Positions 25,834-34,870 of a stretch of 64,000 nucleotides of DNA are shown here, one piece after another. The translations under genes and the position numbers were made by a program. Each line of letters opens with the position of its first letter. The stretch's first letter is position 1. Under the pieces are notes generated by a model. It was not told where the DNA came from. It made no database searches and was given only the letters and a program-made list of their open reading frames with translations. Origin of the DNA: CADEFX01 sp963806735 (lineage in GTDB: Bacteria > Pseudomonadota > Alphaproteobacteria > Rhizobiales > Hyphomicrobiaceae); contig CAWEBE010000023.1 in assembly GCA_963806735.1 (NCBI GenBank), positions 1-64,000 on the forward strand. The letters run 5' to 3'.

Positions 25834-27144
25834 TCAATAATGTCCGCCGCGCCGCAACCGCTCCAGCAGCCCGGCATCGGGATGGCCGTCGGCAGGCAAT
25901 CCCTGCTTGATCTGGAAGGCTCTGATGGCGGCCTTGGTCTGGCCTCCGATCATGCCGTCGACGCCGCCAGGCTCAAGACCCTGCGCGAGGAGCAGCTGCT
26001 GCAGCTCCTGACGCTCAGTCCGATCGAGCGCCCGCTCGGCGGACGGCCAAGCGGTAGCCAGCGCCAGAGCGCCCGCGATCCGATCAGCCAGATGCCCGAC
26101 CGCAAGCGCATAGGAGGCTGAATTGTTGTACCGGAGGATGGTGCGAAAATTGCGCCCGACCAGGAACGCAGGCCCGGTCGCTCCTGCCGGAAGCATGAGT
26201 TGCAGGGGTCCGCTGGCGGCAAGAAACTTGCGCCCCGAGGGCGGTATCACGCCGAGGGCCATCCAATCGAAGATCGGCCGGGCGGCAGTGGGCGCGGAGT
26301 GCGCGAAATCGAACCCGGCCGGGGGGACAGCTTCATAGCCCCAGGGTTCTCCGGCTTTCCAGCCAGCAGCCTTCAGGAAGCTCGCGGTAGAGGCCAACGC
26401 ATCGGCCACCGACGTCCAGATATCGCGCCGGCCGTCCCCATCGAAATCCACTGCGTGCGCGGCATAGCTCGCCGGCATGAACTGGGTATGTCCCATGGCA
26501 CCGGCCCAGGAACCGGTGACGCGGTCGGCGGTGACCTCGCCTTTCTGCAGGATCGCCAAGATGGTCAGCAACTCGCCGCGCCAGTAGTGCGGGCGGCGCG
26601 CATCGCCGATGGCGAGCGTCGTGAGAGAGCGCACGACCGGGCGCGTCCCCATCGACGACCCGAAGTTCGATTCCACCCCCCAAACCGCCAGCAGCACGTG
26701 TCGATCGACACCATAGGCTGCCTCGATCCGCGACAGGAGCGCGCTGAACTCGGCAAGCTTGCGCCGGCCGGCCTCGATACGCTCCGGCGACACGAGCCCG
26801 GCAATGTAGTCGGCAGCAGACTTGGAGTGCTCCGGCTGATTGGAAAGCTTATCGAGGATCTCCGCGTCCAACGTCAGGTCCGCGAATGCGCGATCGAAGA
26901 TCGTGCGAGAAATACCTCGGGCTCGGGCCTCGGGCCAAAGGCCAACGAGGAAGGTGTCGAGTTTGCCACGCATCTCGGCTGGCGAAACTTGCAGCGGCTG
27001 AATGGCGTCTGTTGCCGTACCGGCCGAAGCACTGGCGATAGCACCCTCCTGGGGCCATGCAGCCTCGGGGGCAAAGCAGACCAGTGCGCAGATGAGAACA
27101 AGCCACCGCCCCAGCACGATATGTCGGGAAGCATTGCACCTCAT
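25834..27144 (-). CDS. MltB-type lytic murein transglycosylase with C-terminal peptidoglycan-binding domain
   Basis: A 436-residue periplasmic enzyme that cleaves the glycan backbone of peptidoglycan to 1,6-anhydromuropeptides. It has a signal peptide (VLGRWLVLICALVCFAPEA), the SLT2/MltB domain with catalytic glutamate in LLAVWGVESNFGSSMGTRP, the supporting motif WAGAMGHTQFMPASY and a calcium-loop-like DFDGDGRRDIW. The last ~60 residues, GLEPGGVDGMIGGQTKAAIRAFQ, are a peptidoglycan-binding domain. Its start overlaps the stop of the upstream paralogue by four bases (ATGA), indicating translational coupling. Both active-site motifs are intact. Confidence 0.9.
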   Translation of the reverse strand: MRCNASRHIVLGRWLVLICALVCFAPEAAWPQEGAIASASAGTATDAIQPLQVSPAEMRGKLDTFLVGLWPEARARGISRTIFDRAFADLTLDAEILDKLSNQPEHSKSAADYIAGLVSPERIEAGRRKLAEFSALLSRIEAAYGVDRHVLLAVWGVESNFGSSMGTRPVVRSLTTLAIGDARRPHYWRGELLTILAILQKGEVTADRVTGSWAGAMGHTQFMPASYAAHAVDFDGDGRRDIWTSVADALASTASFLKAAGWKAGEPWGYEAVPPAGFDFAHSAPTAARPIFDWMALGVIPPSGRKFLAASGPLQLMLPAGATGPAFLVGRNFRTILRYNNSASYALAVGHLADRIAGALALATAWPSAERALDRTERQELQQLLLAQGLEPGGVDGMIGGQTKAAIRAFQIKQGLPADGHPDAGLLERLRRGGHY

Positions 27145-28433
27145 CGCGAGGCAACCTTTCGCAAGGCCGCGAGCACGCCTTCGGACGGCCAGCAGTCAAC
27201 CCGCATGCGGCTGGCCTTCTGATACGCGCCGATCTGATTGCGCGTATTCATGCCGGCGCGCCCATCGACCTTGTCGATGCCGTAACCGAGCGCCTTCAGA
27301 CGATCTTGAATCTCCTCGACCTCCTTGTTGGGGAGCTGACGCAGGCTGCGCCAGGCCATGCGGAACTCTCCCCCCCCCGCGATGCGGTCGGCCAGGTGCC
27401 CGACGAACAGCACGTAAAGGTCGGACATGTTGTAGCGCTTGATAACGAGATAGTTCTCGAACGCCAGGAAGGCCGGACCCTGATACCCAGCCGGCATCAC
27501 GAGAAAGGCCTGCTCGTCGAGGCGCGCCGGCTCGAACGGCCGCCCATCGGCCCGTGCGAGGCCAAGCTTCACCCATTCGTGTACTGAGCGCCCCTGCGGA
27601 ATTCCTTCCAGCTGACAGCTCGCCCCCTCCGGCAGCTGAACCTCGTAGCCCCAAGACTGACCCGTCACCCACCCCTTCTGCTTGAGTTGCATGGCGGCGG
27701 AACCGAGCGCATCCGGGAGGGAGCGCCAGATGTCCTTTTTGCCGTCGCCGTCGAGATCAACTGCGGTTGTATAGAACTCGCTCGGCATGAACTGCGTCAG
27801 CCCCATGGCGCCGGCCCAGGAGGAGCGCATGGTCTCGACCGTGATGACGCGGTCCTCGAGCATTTTGAGGGCATGCACAAGTTCGTCCCGAAACATGTCC
27901 TTGCGTCGCCCGAGATAGGCCTGCGTGGCGAGCGCACGGATGGTGTAGTGCGGCGACTTGTGCGCGCCGAAAGCCGTTTCGCGGCCCCAGATGCCAAGCA
28001 CCACATGGCGCGCGACCCCAAGCTCGCGCTCGATTTTCGCGAGCGTTGCCTCATGCTGCGCGAGCAGCTGGCGGCCTTGTGCAGCGAGGCGCTCGAGCTG
28101 CGCCGGATTGAGGTACTCGACCGGGGCCTTAGAGAACTCGGCCTGATCCTTGCCGAGCGGCCTAGTCTGACCGGGCAAGACGAGATCGGGCAGCGTCAGG
28201 TCGGGAACGACACCACGAAAGGCTGTATCGAAGGTAGCGCGGGACACACCGGCATCGCGGGCCTGCGGCCAAAGTGCCTCGACCCAGGCGCGAAATTTTT
28301 CATCCGCCGAGGCCGGCGTGCCCATGCCAAGGAAACCCGCGAGCCACAGGGCGAGCAGCAGCGTAGCTCGAGAACGCAGCACGCTCCCGGCGAGGCGACA
28401 TCTGCCAAGCACGTAGAAGACCAGCCCCGTCAC
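27141..28433 (-). CDS. MltB-type lytic murein transglycosylase, tandem paralogue
   Basis: A 430-residue paralogue of the next gene with the same layout: signal peptide (LLLALWLAGFLGMGTPASA), catalytic glutamate in VLGIWGRETAFGAHKSP, WAGAMGLTQFMPSEFY, DLDGDGKKDIW and a C-terminal peptidoglycan-binding domain (LGYGIDKVDGRAGMNTRNQ). The start codon is GTG 28433. The pair probably arose by duplication; the two differ most in the segment between the signal peptide and the catalytic domain. It lies 87 bases downstream of galE on the same strand, so it could be transcribed with it. Confidence 0.9.
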   Translation of the reverse strand: MTGLVFYVLGRCRLAGSVLRSRATLLLALWLAGFLGMGTPASADEKFRAWVEALWPQARDAGVSRATFDTAFRGVVPDLTLPDLVLPGQTRPLGKDQAEFSKAPVEYLNPAQLERLAAQGRQLLAQHEATLAKIERELGVARHVVLGIWGRETAFGAHKSPHYTIRALATQAYLGRRKDMFRDELVHALKMLEDRVITVETMRSSWAGAMGLTQFMPSEFYTTAVDLDGDGKKDIWRSLPDALGSAAMQLKQKGWVTGQSWGYEVQLPEGASCQLEGIPQGRSVHEWVKLGLARADGRPFEPARLDEQAFLVMPAGYQGPAFLAFENYLVIKRYNMSDLYVLFVGHLADRIAGGGEFRMAWRSLRQLPNKEVEEIQDRLKALGYGIDKVDGRAGMNTRNQIGAYQKASRMRVDCWPSEGVLAALRKVASR

Positions 28434-28520
28434 GCGTCGACGCTCCCTCCGTCGGCTCAGGCGATCGATATGATTCGTGCGCCCTTATAGCCTGTTTCTT
28501 CTCGCCTTTTCCCGGCGATT

Positions 28521-29531
28521 TTACGGCCGTCGGGCCTCGAAAGGTTCCAGGACGCGGCGGGCCAGAGCTTCCTCCCACGCCAGGGCGTGCGCGGCAATGC
28601 GGTCGAGGTCGGCAATCTCGGGGGCCCAGCCGAGCCGTGAACGGATCTTTTCAGAGCCCGCGACGAGCGTGGCCGGATCGCCCGCACGCCTCGGCGACAG
28701 GCGCACTTCGAAACTCTTGCCGCTGGCGCGCTTGACCGCCTCGATCACCTCCAGCACGGAATAGCCCTGCGAATAGCCGCAGTTGAACACGTCGGGAACG
28801 CCGCCCTTGCGCAAGTAGGTCAGCGCTGCCGTGTGGGCCAAGGCGAGGTCCGTCACGTGGATATAGTCGCGCACGCAGGTTCCGTCCGGTGTCGGATAGT
28901 CGGTACCGAATACTTCCATGTAAGGACGCTTGCCGACGGCTGCCTCGCTGGCGATCTTGATGAGATGCGTCGCCTTGGGTGTGGACTGGCCGGAACGGCC
29001 GGCCGGATCGGCGCCGGCAACGTTGAAGTAGCGCAGCGCGACATAGCGCAGGTCATGCGCCCGCGCCGTGTCGGCCAGCATCAGCTCGGTCATCAGCTTA
29101 GATGTGCCGTAAGGCGATACCGGCTGCAGCTCGGCGCTCTCCGGCACGGGTACGGTCTCGCAGTTGCCGTACACGGCCGCCGTCGAGGAGAATATGAAGC
29201 TCCGGATTCCCGCCTGCACGGCCGACGCAATAAGGGCGCGCGATTTGACGGTGTTGTTGTGATAGTACTTAAGCGGGTCTGTTACCGATTCCGGCACCAC
29301 GATCGAGCCCGCGAAATGTATGATGGCCTCAATCGCATGCCGCTTCAGGATGAGACGGACCAGACCTTCGTCACCGACATCACCGACAATGAGATGGGCT
29401 GGTCGCGGCACGGCCCACTTGAAGCCGGTGGACAAGTTGTCCAGAACAACGACGCGCTCGCCAGCGTCCAGGAGCGAGAGCACCATGTGGCTGCCGATGT
29501 AGCCGGCGCCGCCTGTTACGAGAATGGTCAT
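28521..29531 (-). CDS. galE: UDP-glucose 4-epimerase
   Basis: A 336-residue short-chain-dehydrogenase-fold epimerase that interconverts UDP-glucose and UDP-galactose using bound NAD. The glycine motif is ILVTGGAGYIGSHMVLSL. The catalytic serine/threonine and YxxxK are in FSSTAAVYG and SPYGTSKLMTE. Sugar-site residues appear as YFNVAGADPAGRSG and YPTPDGTCVRDYIHVTDLA. Length is normal. It is divergent from galU, which makes UDP-glucose, so the two supply UDP-glucose and UDP-galactose for the envelope glycans built by transferases elsewhere in the window. Confidence 0.95.
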   Translation of the reverse strand: MTILVTGGAGYIGSHMVLSLLDAGERVVVLDNLSTGFKWAVPRPAHLIVGDVGDEGLVRLILKRHAIEAIIHFAGSIVVPESVTDPLKYYHNNTVKSRALIASAVQAGIRSFIFSSTAAVYGNCETVPVPESAELQPVSPYGTSKLMTELMLADTARAHDLRYVALRYFNVAGADPAGRSGQSTPKATHLIKIASEAAVGKRPYMEVFGTDYPTPDGTCVRDYIHVTDLALAHTAALTYLRKGGVPDVFNCGYSQGYSVLEVIEAVKRASGKSFEVRLSPRRAGDPATLVAGSEKIRSRLGWAPEIADLDRIAAHALAWEEALARRVLEPFEARRP

Positions 29532-29689
29532 GTTTCTTCGATCATTGGACTGAAAAGAGTTGCCGGCATTGCTGGACGGCCATCGTTGCGCTTACGCCTC
29601 GAATGTTCCGATGTCGCCCATACTCATAGCGTGCCGCAAGGACACTCGCGACCTACACTTTGGCTTATCTCTTAGCTGGACCGAACCGC

Positions 29690-30565
29690 ATGACGATGCG
29701 CAGACGTATTCGCAAGGCTGTATTTCCGGTAGCCGGCCTCGGCACCCGCTTCCTGCCCGCGACCAAGGCCATGCCGAAGGAGATGCTGACGGTCGTGGAC
29801 CGCCCAGTGATCCAGCATGTGGTAGACGAAGCGCGGGCGGCGGGCATCGAGCATTTCATCTTCATCACAGGCCGCAACAAGGGTGCCATCGAAGACCATT
29901 TCGACAGCCAGTTCGAGCTGGAGCACACGCTGGCCGCCCGGGGCAAGACGGCGGAGCTCGAGCAGCTCATGAGCGAGCTGCCTAAACCTGGCCAAACCAG
30001 CTTCACACGCCAGCAGGCACCACTCGGCCTCGGCCATGCAGTCTGGTGCGCGCGCGATATCGTCGGCGACGAGCCGTTCGCGCTTCTACTGCCCGATGTG
30101 CTGCACTACGCCGAGAAACCCTGCATCGGCGAGATGATGGATGCGTGCGAGCAGAATCCAGGCAACTACATTGCCGTCGCGCCGGTGCCGACCGATCAGG
30201 CCCACCAGTACGGTATCGTCGGCGTGCAGGATGCGAGCGCCAAGACTTCCCTCGTCACCCAGATGGTGGAGAAGCCGAAGCCCGGCACGGCGCCCTCCAA
30301 CCTGCACATTTCCGGCCGCTACATTCTGCAGCCCGAAGTGTTCGACATTCTCGAGAAGGGCGAGCGTGGCGCCGGCGGCGAGATCCAGATCACCGACGCA
30401 ATGATCAGGCTCGCGCAAATGCAGCCCTTCTACGCTTTGCGCTTCGATGGCACGATCTACGATTGCGGCAACAAGCTCGGGTTCCTGATGGCGAACGTCG
30501 CCTACGCGCTGGACCGCAAGGACATCGGGCCGGCGCTGCGTGCCGGTCTCGCCAAGCTGCTCTGA
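29690..30565 (+). CDS. galU: UTP-glucose-1-phosphate uridylyltransferase
   Basis: A 291-residue nucleotidyltransferase forming UDP-glucose from UTP and glucose-1-phosphate. The nucleotide loop is FPVAGLGTRFLPATKAMPKE. VDRPVIQHVVDEA, LGLGHAVWCARDI and the metal-binding aspartate in ALLLPDVLHY are all present, and GGEIQITDAMI is the usual late motif. ATG 29690 is chosen; an upstream start at 29660 adds ten unconserved residues. galE is divergent 158 bases away, so their promoters share that gap. A probable terminator lies beyond its end at 30681-30764. Confidence 0.95.
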   Translation: MTMRRRIRKAVFPVAGLGTRFLPATKAMPKEMLTVVDRPVIQHVVDEARAAGIEHFIFITGRNKGAIEDHFDSQFELEHTLAARGKTAELEQLMSELPKPGQTSFTRQQAPLGLGHAVWCARDIVGDEPFALLLPDVLHYAEKPCIGEMMDACEQNPGNYIAVAPVPTDQAHQYGIVGVQDASAKTSLVTQMVEKPKPGTAPSNLHISGRYILQPEVFDILEKGERGAGGEIQITDAMIRLAQMQPFYALRFDGTIYDCGNKLGFLMANVAYALDRKDIGPALRAGLAKLL

Positions 30566-30680
30566 GACGCCGCCAGTATATTTATCCACAAGCTTGCATG
30601 AGCCCCCTGGCTCTGGAGCCGCGGATTGATATGCTTTCCGTGCCCGAAAGTGCGTTCGCGTACAAGAGTACAGCGTAACG

Positions 30681-30764
30681 GCTCCTGCAGTTTACGTGCT
30701 CCTGCTCCGACATGCCCTCGTGCTTGTCTTCCGCAGCTGGAGTGCGGCTTGCAGGAGCTTTTTT
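30681..30764 (+). terminator. inverted repeat plus T run after galU; terminator or small-RNA end
   Basis: GCTCCTGCA (30681-30689) pairs perfectly with TGCAGGAGC (30750-30758), followed at once by six T. The 60-base loop contains its own small hairpin CCGCA/TGCGG. It sits between convergent galU and the hydrolase gene. The long loop is unusual for a simple terminator, so this could be the 3' end of a small RNA; no promoter for one was evident. Confidence 0.55.
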
Positions 30765-30776
30765 ATTTGGCGGAGG

Positions 30777-31529
30777 CTATGGGCGCCGCCTGAGAAAAGC
30801 CACTACGCCATCCTTGTAGGAACGGTCGCCCACGGATTTCATGTGGTCGCGACCTTCGATCACCAGCGCCTCCGCTCCGGGGATGATCGCAGCAAGGTCA
30901 GATGCCGAGCCGCTGATAACGTCGTCACTGCCAACCGCCACAAGAACAGGGCAAGCGAGAGCACGTAGCGCCTCCGGCGCAATGGGATCGCGCGAACCAC
31001 GAATGCACGCGGCCAGCGCCTTCAGATCGCTCTGCGTCAACTCGGCAAACGCGCGAAACGTGCGCGCGGTCGGATTGGTGACCGCGTCCATGCTCGGCGC
31101 CTCCAGCGCGGTCGCGATCGGCCCGGTGCCAGCCATCGGTCGCACCATATTAATGCCAAGCCCACCGAAAATGGCGCTGCGCACGCGCTCGGGATAACTC
31201 ATGGCCAGGAACGCCGTGATGCGCGCACCCATCGAGTAGCCCATCACGTCGGCGCGGGCGATGCCGAGATGATCGAGCAGCCGCCGTGCGTCCTCGGCCA
31301 TCTTCGGCGTGCCGTAGTCGGCCGGGTCGTACAGCTTGGCGCTATTGCCGTGGCCTCGGTTGTCGATGGCAATGGTGCGAAAACCCTCGCGCGTGAGATG
31401 CCCGACCCAGCCCGTATCGACCCAGTTCACCGTGGCGCTGGAGGCAAAGCCATGGATCAGCAGAATCGGGTCGCCGCTCCCTTCATCGAGGTAGGCAATC
31501 TCGACACCATCGGAATCGAAAACAGGCAC
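30777..31529 (-). CDS. alpha/beta hydrolase
   Basis: A 250-residue alpha/beta-hydrolase-fold enzyme. The oxyanion-hole motif is ILLIHGFASSATVNW, the nucleophile elbow DVMGYSMGARITAF holds the serine, the acid is in VAVGSDDVISGSA and the histidine in EGRDHMKSVGD. This resembles carboxylesterases and 3-oxoadipate enol-lactonase-like proteins, but no specific substrate can be assigned. It is convergent with galU and divergent from the zinc-finger gene. Signal peptide absent, so cytoplasmic. Confidence 0.85.
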   Translation of the reverse strand: MPVFDSDGVEIAYLDEGSGDPILLIHGFASSATVNWVDTGWVGHLTREGFRTIAIDNRGHGNSAKLYDPADYGTPKMAEDARRLLDHLGIARADVMGYSMGARITAFLAMSYPERVRSAIFGGLGINMVRPMAGTGPIATALEAPSMDAVTNPTARTFRAFAELTQSDLKALAACIRGSRDPIAPEALRALACPVLVAVGSDDVISGSASDLAAIIPGAEALVIEGRDHMKSVGDRSYKDGVVAFLRRRP

Positions 31530-31645
31530 GCGGCGGGCTCCTTTGATCTTGCTGCGACGTGCGTTCCCCTACCATTGCCGGCGGCGGACCGCTATGGTGC
31601 GGTCGTTGTCGCAACCGGGCAGCCTTGGGGCACAGGAACCGCATT

Positions 31646-31897
31646 ATGGCCGCATCGACCGTGCCGCACTTCGCCAACGACCTCGGCGTCGAGAAGATCT
31701 TCATCGGCGTCAAGGAATTCAAGTGCATGGGCGCGCGCGCTCCGTTTGACCACCCGCATGTGTTCCTCGACATGGGCGCCGACAGCCAGATCCTCTGCCC
31801 CTACTGCTCGACCCTGTATGTGCACGACCCGCGTCTGGGCACGGAAGAAACGCAGCCGACGGGATGCCTCGCCTCACTGACCGAAGGGGCAGCCTGA
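31646..31897 (+). CDS. zinc-finger CHCC domain protein (NDUFS6-like)
   Basis: An 83-residue protein ending in the zf-CHCC motif: a cysteine in FKCMGARAPF, a histidine in DHPHVFLDMG and the pair in ILCPYCSTLYVHD. The motif coordinates zinc in the complex I accessory subunit NDUFS6 and its alphaproteobacterial homologues. ATG 31646 lies after AGGA; an open frame from 31559 is not conserved-looking. It precedes the flavin monooxygenase gene by 18 bases, an arrangement commonly seen in Hyphomicrobiales. Likely a housekeeping role in respiratory complex I assembly or structure. Confidence 0.85.
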   Translation: MAASTVPHFANDLGVEKIFIGVKEFKCMGARAPFDHPHVFLDMGADSQILCPYCSTLYVHDPRLGTEETQPTGCLASLTEGAA

Positions 31898-31915
31898 ACC
31901 AATCCGAGCAGCCCC

Positions 31916-33109
31916 ATGAGCACCGCCGCACCCGTGCTGATTGCCGGCGGCGGGATCGGTGGCCTAGCCGCAGCCATCGCGCTCGCGCAGCACGGCATCA
32001 CCACCCGCGTTTTGGAACGGCGAGCTGAGTTTTCGGAGGCTGGCGCCGGTATACAGCTCGGTCCGAATGGCGTACGTGCCCTGCGGCGCCTCGGCGTCGA
32101 CCGGTTGCTCGCACCGCATGTGGCCAGACCCGCCGAGATCGTGGTGCATGACGGGACGGCCGCCACGGTCCTTGCGCGGCTTCCGCTCGGTGATTGGATC
32201 GAAGCCCGCCATGGCGCGCCCTACTGGGTTGCGCACCGGCGCGACGTGCAAGCGGCGCTGCTTGCGCGTGCGGCCGAGCTGCCTCTCGTGGCAATCACCA
32301 CCGGCTTTGCGGCATCACGCGTTGAGGAACGCGGCACCGGCATTCGTGTGCAGAGTGAGACAGGTCAGGTGGCGGAGGGCGCTGCGTTGATAGCCGCCGA
32401 TGGACAGTTTTCGCGGCTGCGCCAAACGCATTTCAAGGCGCCGCCACTCGCATTCTCCGGCAAGACCGCCGCACGCACCGTGCTCGATGCTGCTGCCGTG
32501 GCGGGCACGCTGGACATCGCGGCAACCGGCGTCTGGCTCGCCCCCAACGCCCATGTCGTTCACTATCCTGTCCGCGCTGGACGCGAGGTCGCCGTCGTCG
32601 CCATCATCGACGAGGACTGGCAGGAGGAGGATTGGGGCGCACCTGTCGATCGCGATGGACTGATGCGCAAGCTCGCCCGCTTCTCGCCGCGTCTCCTTGG
32701 GGCTCTCGAAGGCGCATCGGAGTGGCGGCGGTGGGCACTGTTCGATGCCGACCCGCTGCCGTCCTGGAGCCGCGGTCGCGTGATCCTGCTCGGCGACGCG
32801 GCCCATCCCATCCTGCCGTTCCTAGCACAGGGAGGGGCCATGGCACTGGAGGATGCGGTGACGCTGGCCGACTGCCTGCGCCAACAGCCCGGCAACATCG
32901 AAGCGGCGTTCCGAGCCTATGAGCAAGCACGCAAGGCGCGCACGGCCCGCGTCGTCAGCGCCTCGCGGCGCAACGGGCGCATCTATCACCTCTCGGGGCT
33001 CGCTGCCTTGGCTCGCAACGCCGTGCTGCGCAGCGTGCCCAGCTCGCGTCTCATAGCGAGCCTCGACTGGCTCTATGGCTGGCACGGCCAAGACGCCTAC
33101 TTCCCCTGA
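31916..33109 (+). CDS. FAD-dependent monooxygenase (salicylate hydroxylase-like)
   Basis: A 397-residue group A flavoprotein monooxygenase. It has the FAD dinucleotide motif VLIAGGGIGGLAAAIALAQHG, the middle motif ALIAADGQFSRLRQ (DG motif) and the ribityl-binding GDAAHPILPFLAQGGAMALED. Members hydroxylate aromatic rings such as salicylate, or act on ubiquinone precursors, using NAD(P)H and oxygen. It follows the zf-CHCC gene by 18 bases. Its 3' end overlaps the convergent enoyl-CoA hydratase gene by 13 bases. Aromatic substrate likely but not determined. Confidence 0.87.
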   Translation: MSTAAPVLIAGGGIGGLAAAIALAQHGITTRVLERRAEFSEAGAGIQLGPNGVRALRRLGVDRLLAPHVARPAEIVVHDGTAATVLARLPLGDWIEARHGAPYWVAHRRDVQAALLARAAELPLVAITTGFAASRVEERGTGIRVQSETGQVAEGAALIAADGQFSRLRQTHFKAPPLAFSGKTAARTVLDAAAVAGTLDIAATGVWLAPNAHVVHYPVRAGREVAVVAIIDEDWQEEDWGAPVDRDGLMRKLARFSPRLLGALEGASEWRRWALFDADPLPSWSRGRVILLGDAAHPILPFLAQGGAMALEDAVTLADCLRQQPGNIEAAFRAYEQARKARTARVVSASRRNGRIYHLSGLAALARNAVLRSVPSSRLIASLDWLYGWHGQDAYFP

Positions 33110-33879
33110 AACCTGGGCTTGCGCTTTTCCTTGAAGGCAGCGACCCCTTCCTCGAAATCCTCGGTCGTCATGGCGACCGCCTGCGCAAAGCCTTCCGCCT
33201 CGAGATACTCGTCGAAGGAATGATCATAGGCGCGCTGCAGCAGCCGCTTGATAAGCCCGAGCGTGACCGTCGGACCGCTGGCCAGCGCGTGCGCGGCCTC
33301 GAGCGCCGCCGGCATGAGATCGGCCGGCTCGGTCACCCGTGCCACCAGGCCCATCTGCAGGGCCTCGTCTGCAGGCACCCTGCGGCTCGTCAGCAGCATG
33401 TCGCGTGCCCGCGCCATGCCGATGGCGCGCGGCAACGTCGCGATGAGGCCCAGATCCGGCACCGCGCCGAGGCGCGCGAAACCGGTCGTGAAATAGGCGG
33501 TACGCGAGGCGATGATGATATCGCCCATCAACGCCAGTGACACACCGGCTCCGGCCGCCGCGCCGTTCACCGCCATCACCACCGGCTTCTCCGATTTGAG
33601 CAGACGGCTGGCCCAGCCACGGTAGTGGCGATGCATGCGCGCCCGCGTGTCGGTTGCTCGCCGGTCGTCCATGGCGCGGATGTCGCCGCCGGCGCAGAAC
33701 GCATCGCCAGTGCCGGTGATGAGCAGGCACCGCACGTCAGGCGCGTCGAGCAGCCGGTGCACCTCGCGCGTCAGTCCTTCGCGCACGGGTGCCGACAGGG
33801 CGTTCATGCTCTTGGGATCATTGACGCGCAGGATCGCGACCTGCCCCTCGGTCGTGACGACGAGCCCTGGCTCCGTCAT
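33097..33879 (-). CDS. enoyl-CoA hydratase/isomerase family protein
   Basis: A 260-residue crotonase-fold protein. The CoA-binding and oxyanion regions are AFCAGGDIRAMDDRR and VVMAVNGAAAGAGVSLAL. ARLGAVPDLGLIATLPR contains an acidic residue at the position used by PaaG-type isomerases, while the glutamate typical of true hydratases is not obvious in NGAAAGAG. So isomerase or another crotonase reaction is at least as likely as hydration. It sits at the end of a minus-strand run with ornithine cyclodeaminase-like, 2-hydroxyacid dehydrogenase and SDR genes, with a 26-base gap to its neighbour. Confidence 0.85.
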   Translation of the reverse strand: MTEPGLVVTTEGQVAILRVNDPKSMNALSAPVREGLTREVHRLLDAPDVRCLLITGTGDAFCAGGDIRAMDDRRATDTRARMHRHYRGWASRLLKSEKPVVMAVNGAAAGAGVSLALMGDIIIASRTAYFTTGFARLGAVPDLGLIATLPRAIGMARARDMLLTSRRVPADEALQMGLVARVTEPADLMPAALEAAHALASGPTVTLGLIKRLLQRAYDHSFDEYLEAEGFAQAVAMTTEDFEEGVAAFKEKRKPRFQGK

Positions 33880-33905
33880 GCGCTATTCCTCCTCCTGCGC
33901 GCAAG

Positions 33906-34856
33906 CTACAGGTCGATCAGCTTGCCGACGCCCTGCGCCTTGGCCTTGCGATAGACGAGGTTGGCTACCGCCATGTCCTCCATGGCGTTGCCCATGGACT
34001 TGTAGACGGTGATCTCGCTGGCCGAGGTTCGCCCGCCGCGGGTCCCGCCGAGCAGCTCGCCGACCTCGATGCCGGACGCCGGGTCGAGGCCCGCCAGCTC
34101 GGGGCATCCGACCGGTGCCGGGCTGAAGGCCGTGCGCGCCTCCACATAGACCGTCGCCTGCTCGGCCAGCGCGCGTGGAAGCTCACCGCCCGGCGGCGCA
34201 AACCCTACCGAAGTCACGTGTGTGCCGGGCTTCACCCAATCGGCCTCGATCACGGGCACATCGGAGCTGGTGGTGAGGCATACGACGTCGGACGACCTGA
34301 CGGCCGCCGCGATGTCGGTGACGACGCGCGACCTGCTAATGCCTTCGGCTACGCGCCGCGCACTCTCTGGTGTGCGTGAGATGACATTGATGGTGTCGAG
34401 CGTACCCATACGATCGAGCAGGCGCAGATGCTCGCGCGCCTGCACGCCACCGCCGATCACGGTCGCGACCTTGGCATCCTTGCGCGCCAGCTCGCGGATG
34501 GTGAGCATCGAGCCCGCGGCTGTCCGGACCCCGGTGATGACGGCGCCATCCATGGTGGCGACCGCGGCGCCCGTGTCGGCATCGAACAGCCCGATAGTGG
34601 CCATGTGGCTCGGTAAACCGTGAACGTGGTTGTCGTGGAAGACGTTGACAGTCTTGAGCGCGATCAGCTCGCCTGGCGCCCAGGCCAGCATGGCGAGCGA
34701 GAAGCCCTTGCCGGGCACGTCCACGCGCGGCCGCGGCGGTGCCTGCACCTTGCCGGCGCTCAGCGCCATGAAACCTCGAGCCAGGGCGTCCATAGCCTCG
34801 GCGGGGTCGAGCAAACGTTCGATATCAGTGCGAGAAAGCGTGAGAACCTGGGGCAG
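33906..34856 (-). CDS. ornithine cyclodeaminase / mu-crystallin family protein, probable CTG start
   Basis: A 316-residue NAD(P)-dependent protein of the OCD/mu-crystallin family, which includes ornithine cyclodeaminase, alanine dehydrogenase and ketimine reductases. The Rossmann motif is VATVIGGGVQAREHLRLL, preceded by MDGAVITGVRTAAGSM. From TTG 34814 the protein would lack the conserved N-terminal strand. The frame continues upstream as LPQVLTLSRTDIERLLDP to CTG 34856, six bases after AAGGGAGG, and an in-frame stop lies just beyond. I therefore place the start at CTG. The ribosome site overlaps the stop of the upstream 2-hydroxyacid dehydrogenase, implying coupling. Confidence 0.85.
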   Translation of the reverse strand: MPQVLTLSRTDIERLLDPAEAMDALARGFMALSAGKVQAPPRPRVDVPGKGFSLAMLAWAPGELIALKTVNVFHDNHVHGLPSHMATIGLFDADTGAAVATMDGAVITGVRTAAGSMLTIRELARKDAKVATVIGGGVQAREHLRLLDRMGTLDTINVISRTPESARRVAEGISRSRVVTDIAAAVRSSDVVCLTTSSDVPVIEADWVKPGTHVTSVGFAPPGGELPRALAEQATVYVEARTAFSPAPVGCPELAGLDPASGIEVGELLGGTRGGRTSASEITVYKSMGNAMEDMAVANLVYRKAKAQGVGKLIDL

Positions 34857-34862
34857 CTTCGG

Positions 34863-34870
34863 CCTCCCTT
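34863..34870 (-). promoter_or_regulatory. Shine-Dalgarno that fixes a CTG start codon
   Basis: AAGGGAGG on the minus strand overlaps the stop codon of the 2-hydroxyacid dehydrogenase and stands six bases before CTG 34856. No ATG, GTG or TTG lies between it and the conserved N-terminus of the ornithine cyclodeaminase-like protein. Confidence 0.6.

Noticed and set aside
30566..30776. 4.5S, 6S or tmRNA gene
   Set aside because: The hairpin and T run after galU drew attention, but none of the diagnostic SRP, 6S or tmRNA sequence words is present.
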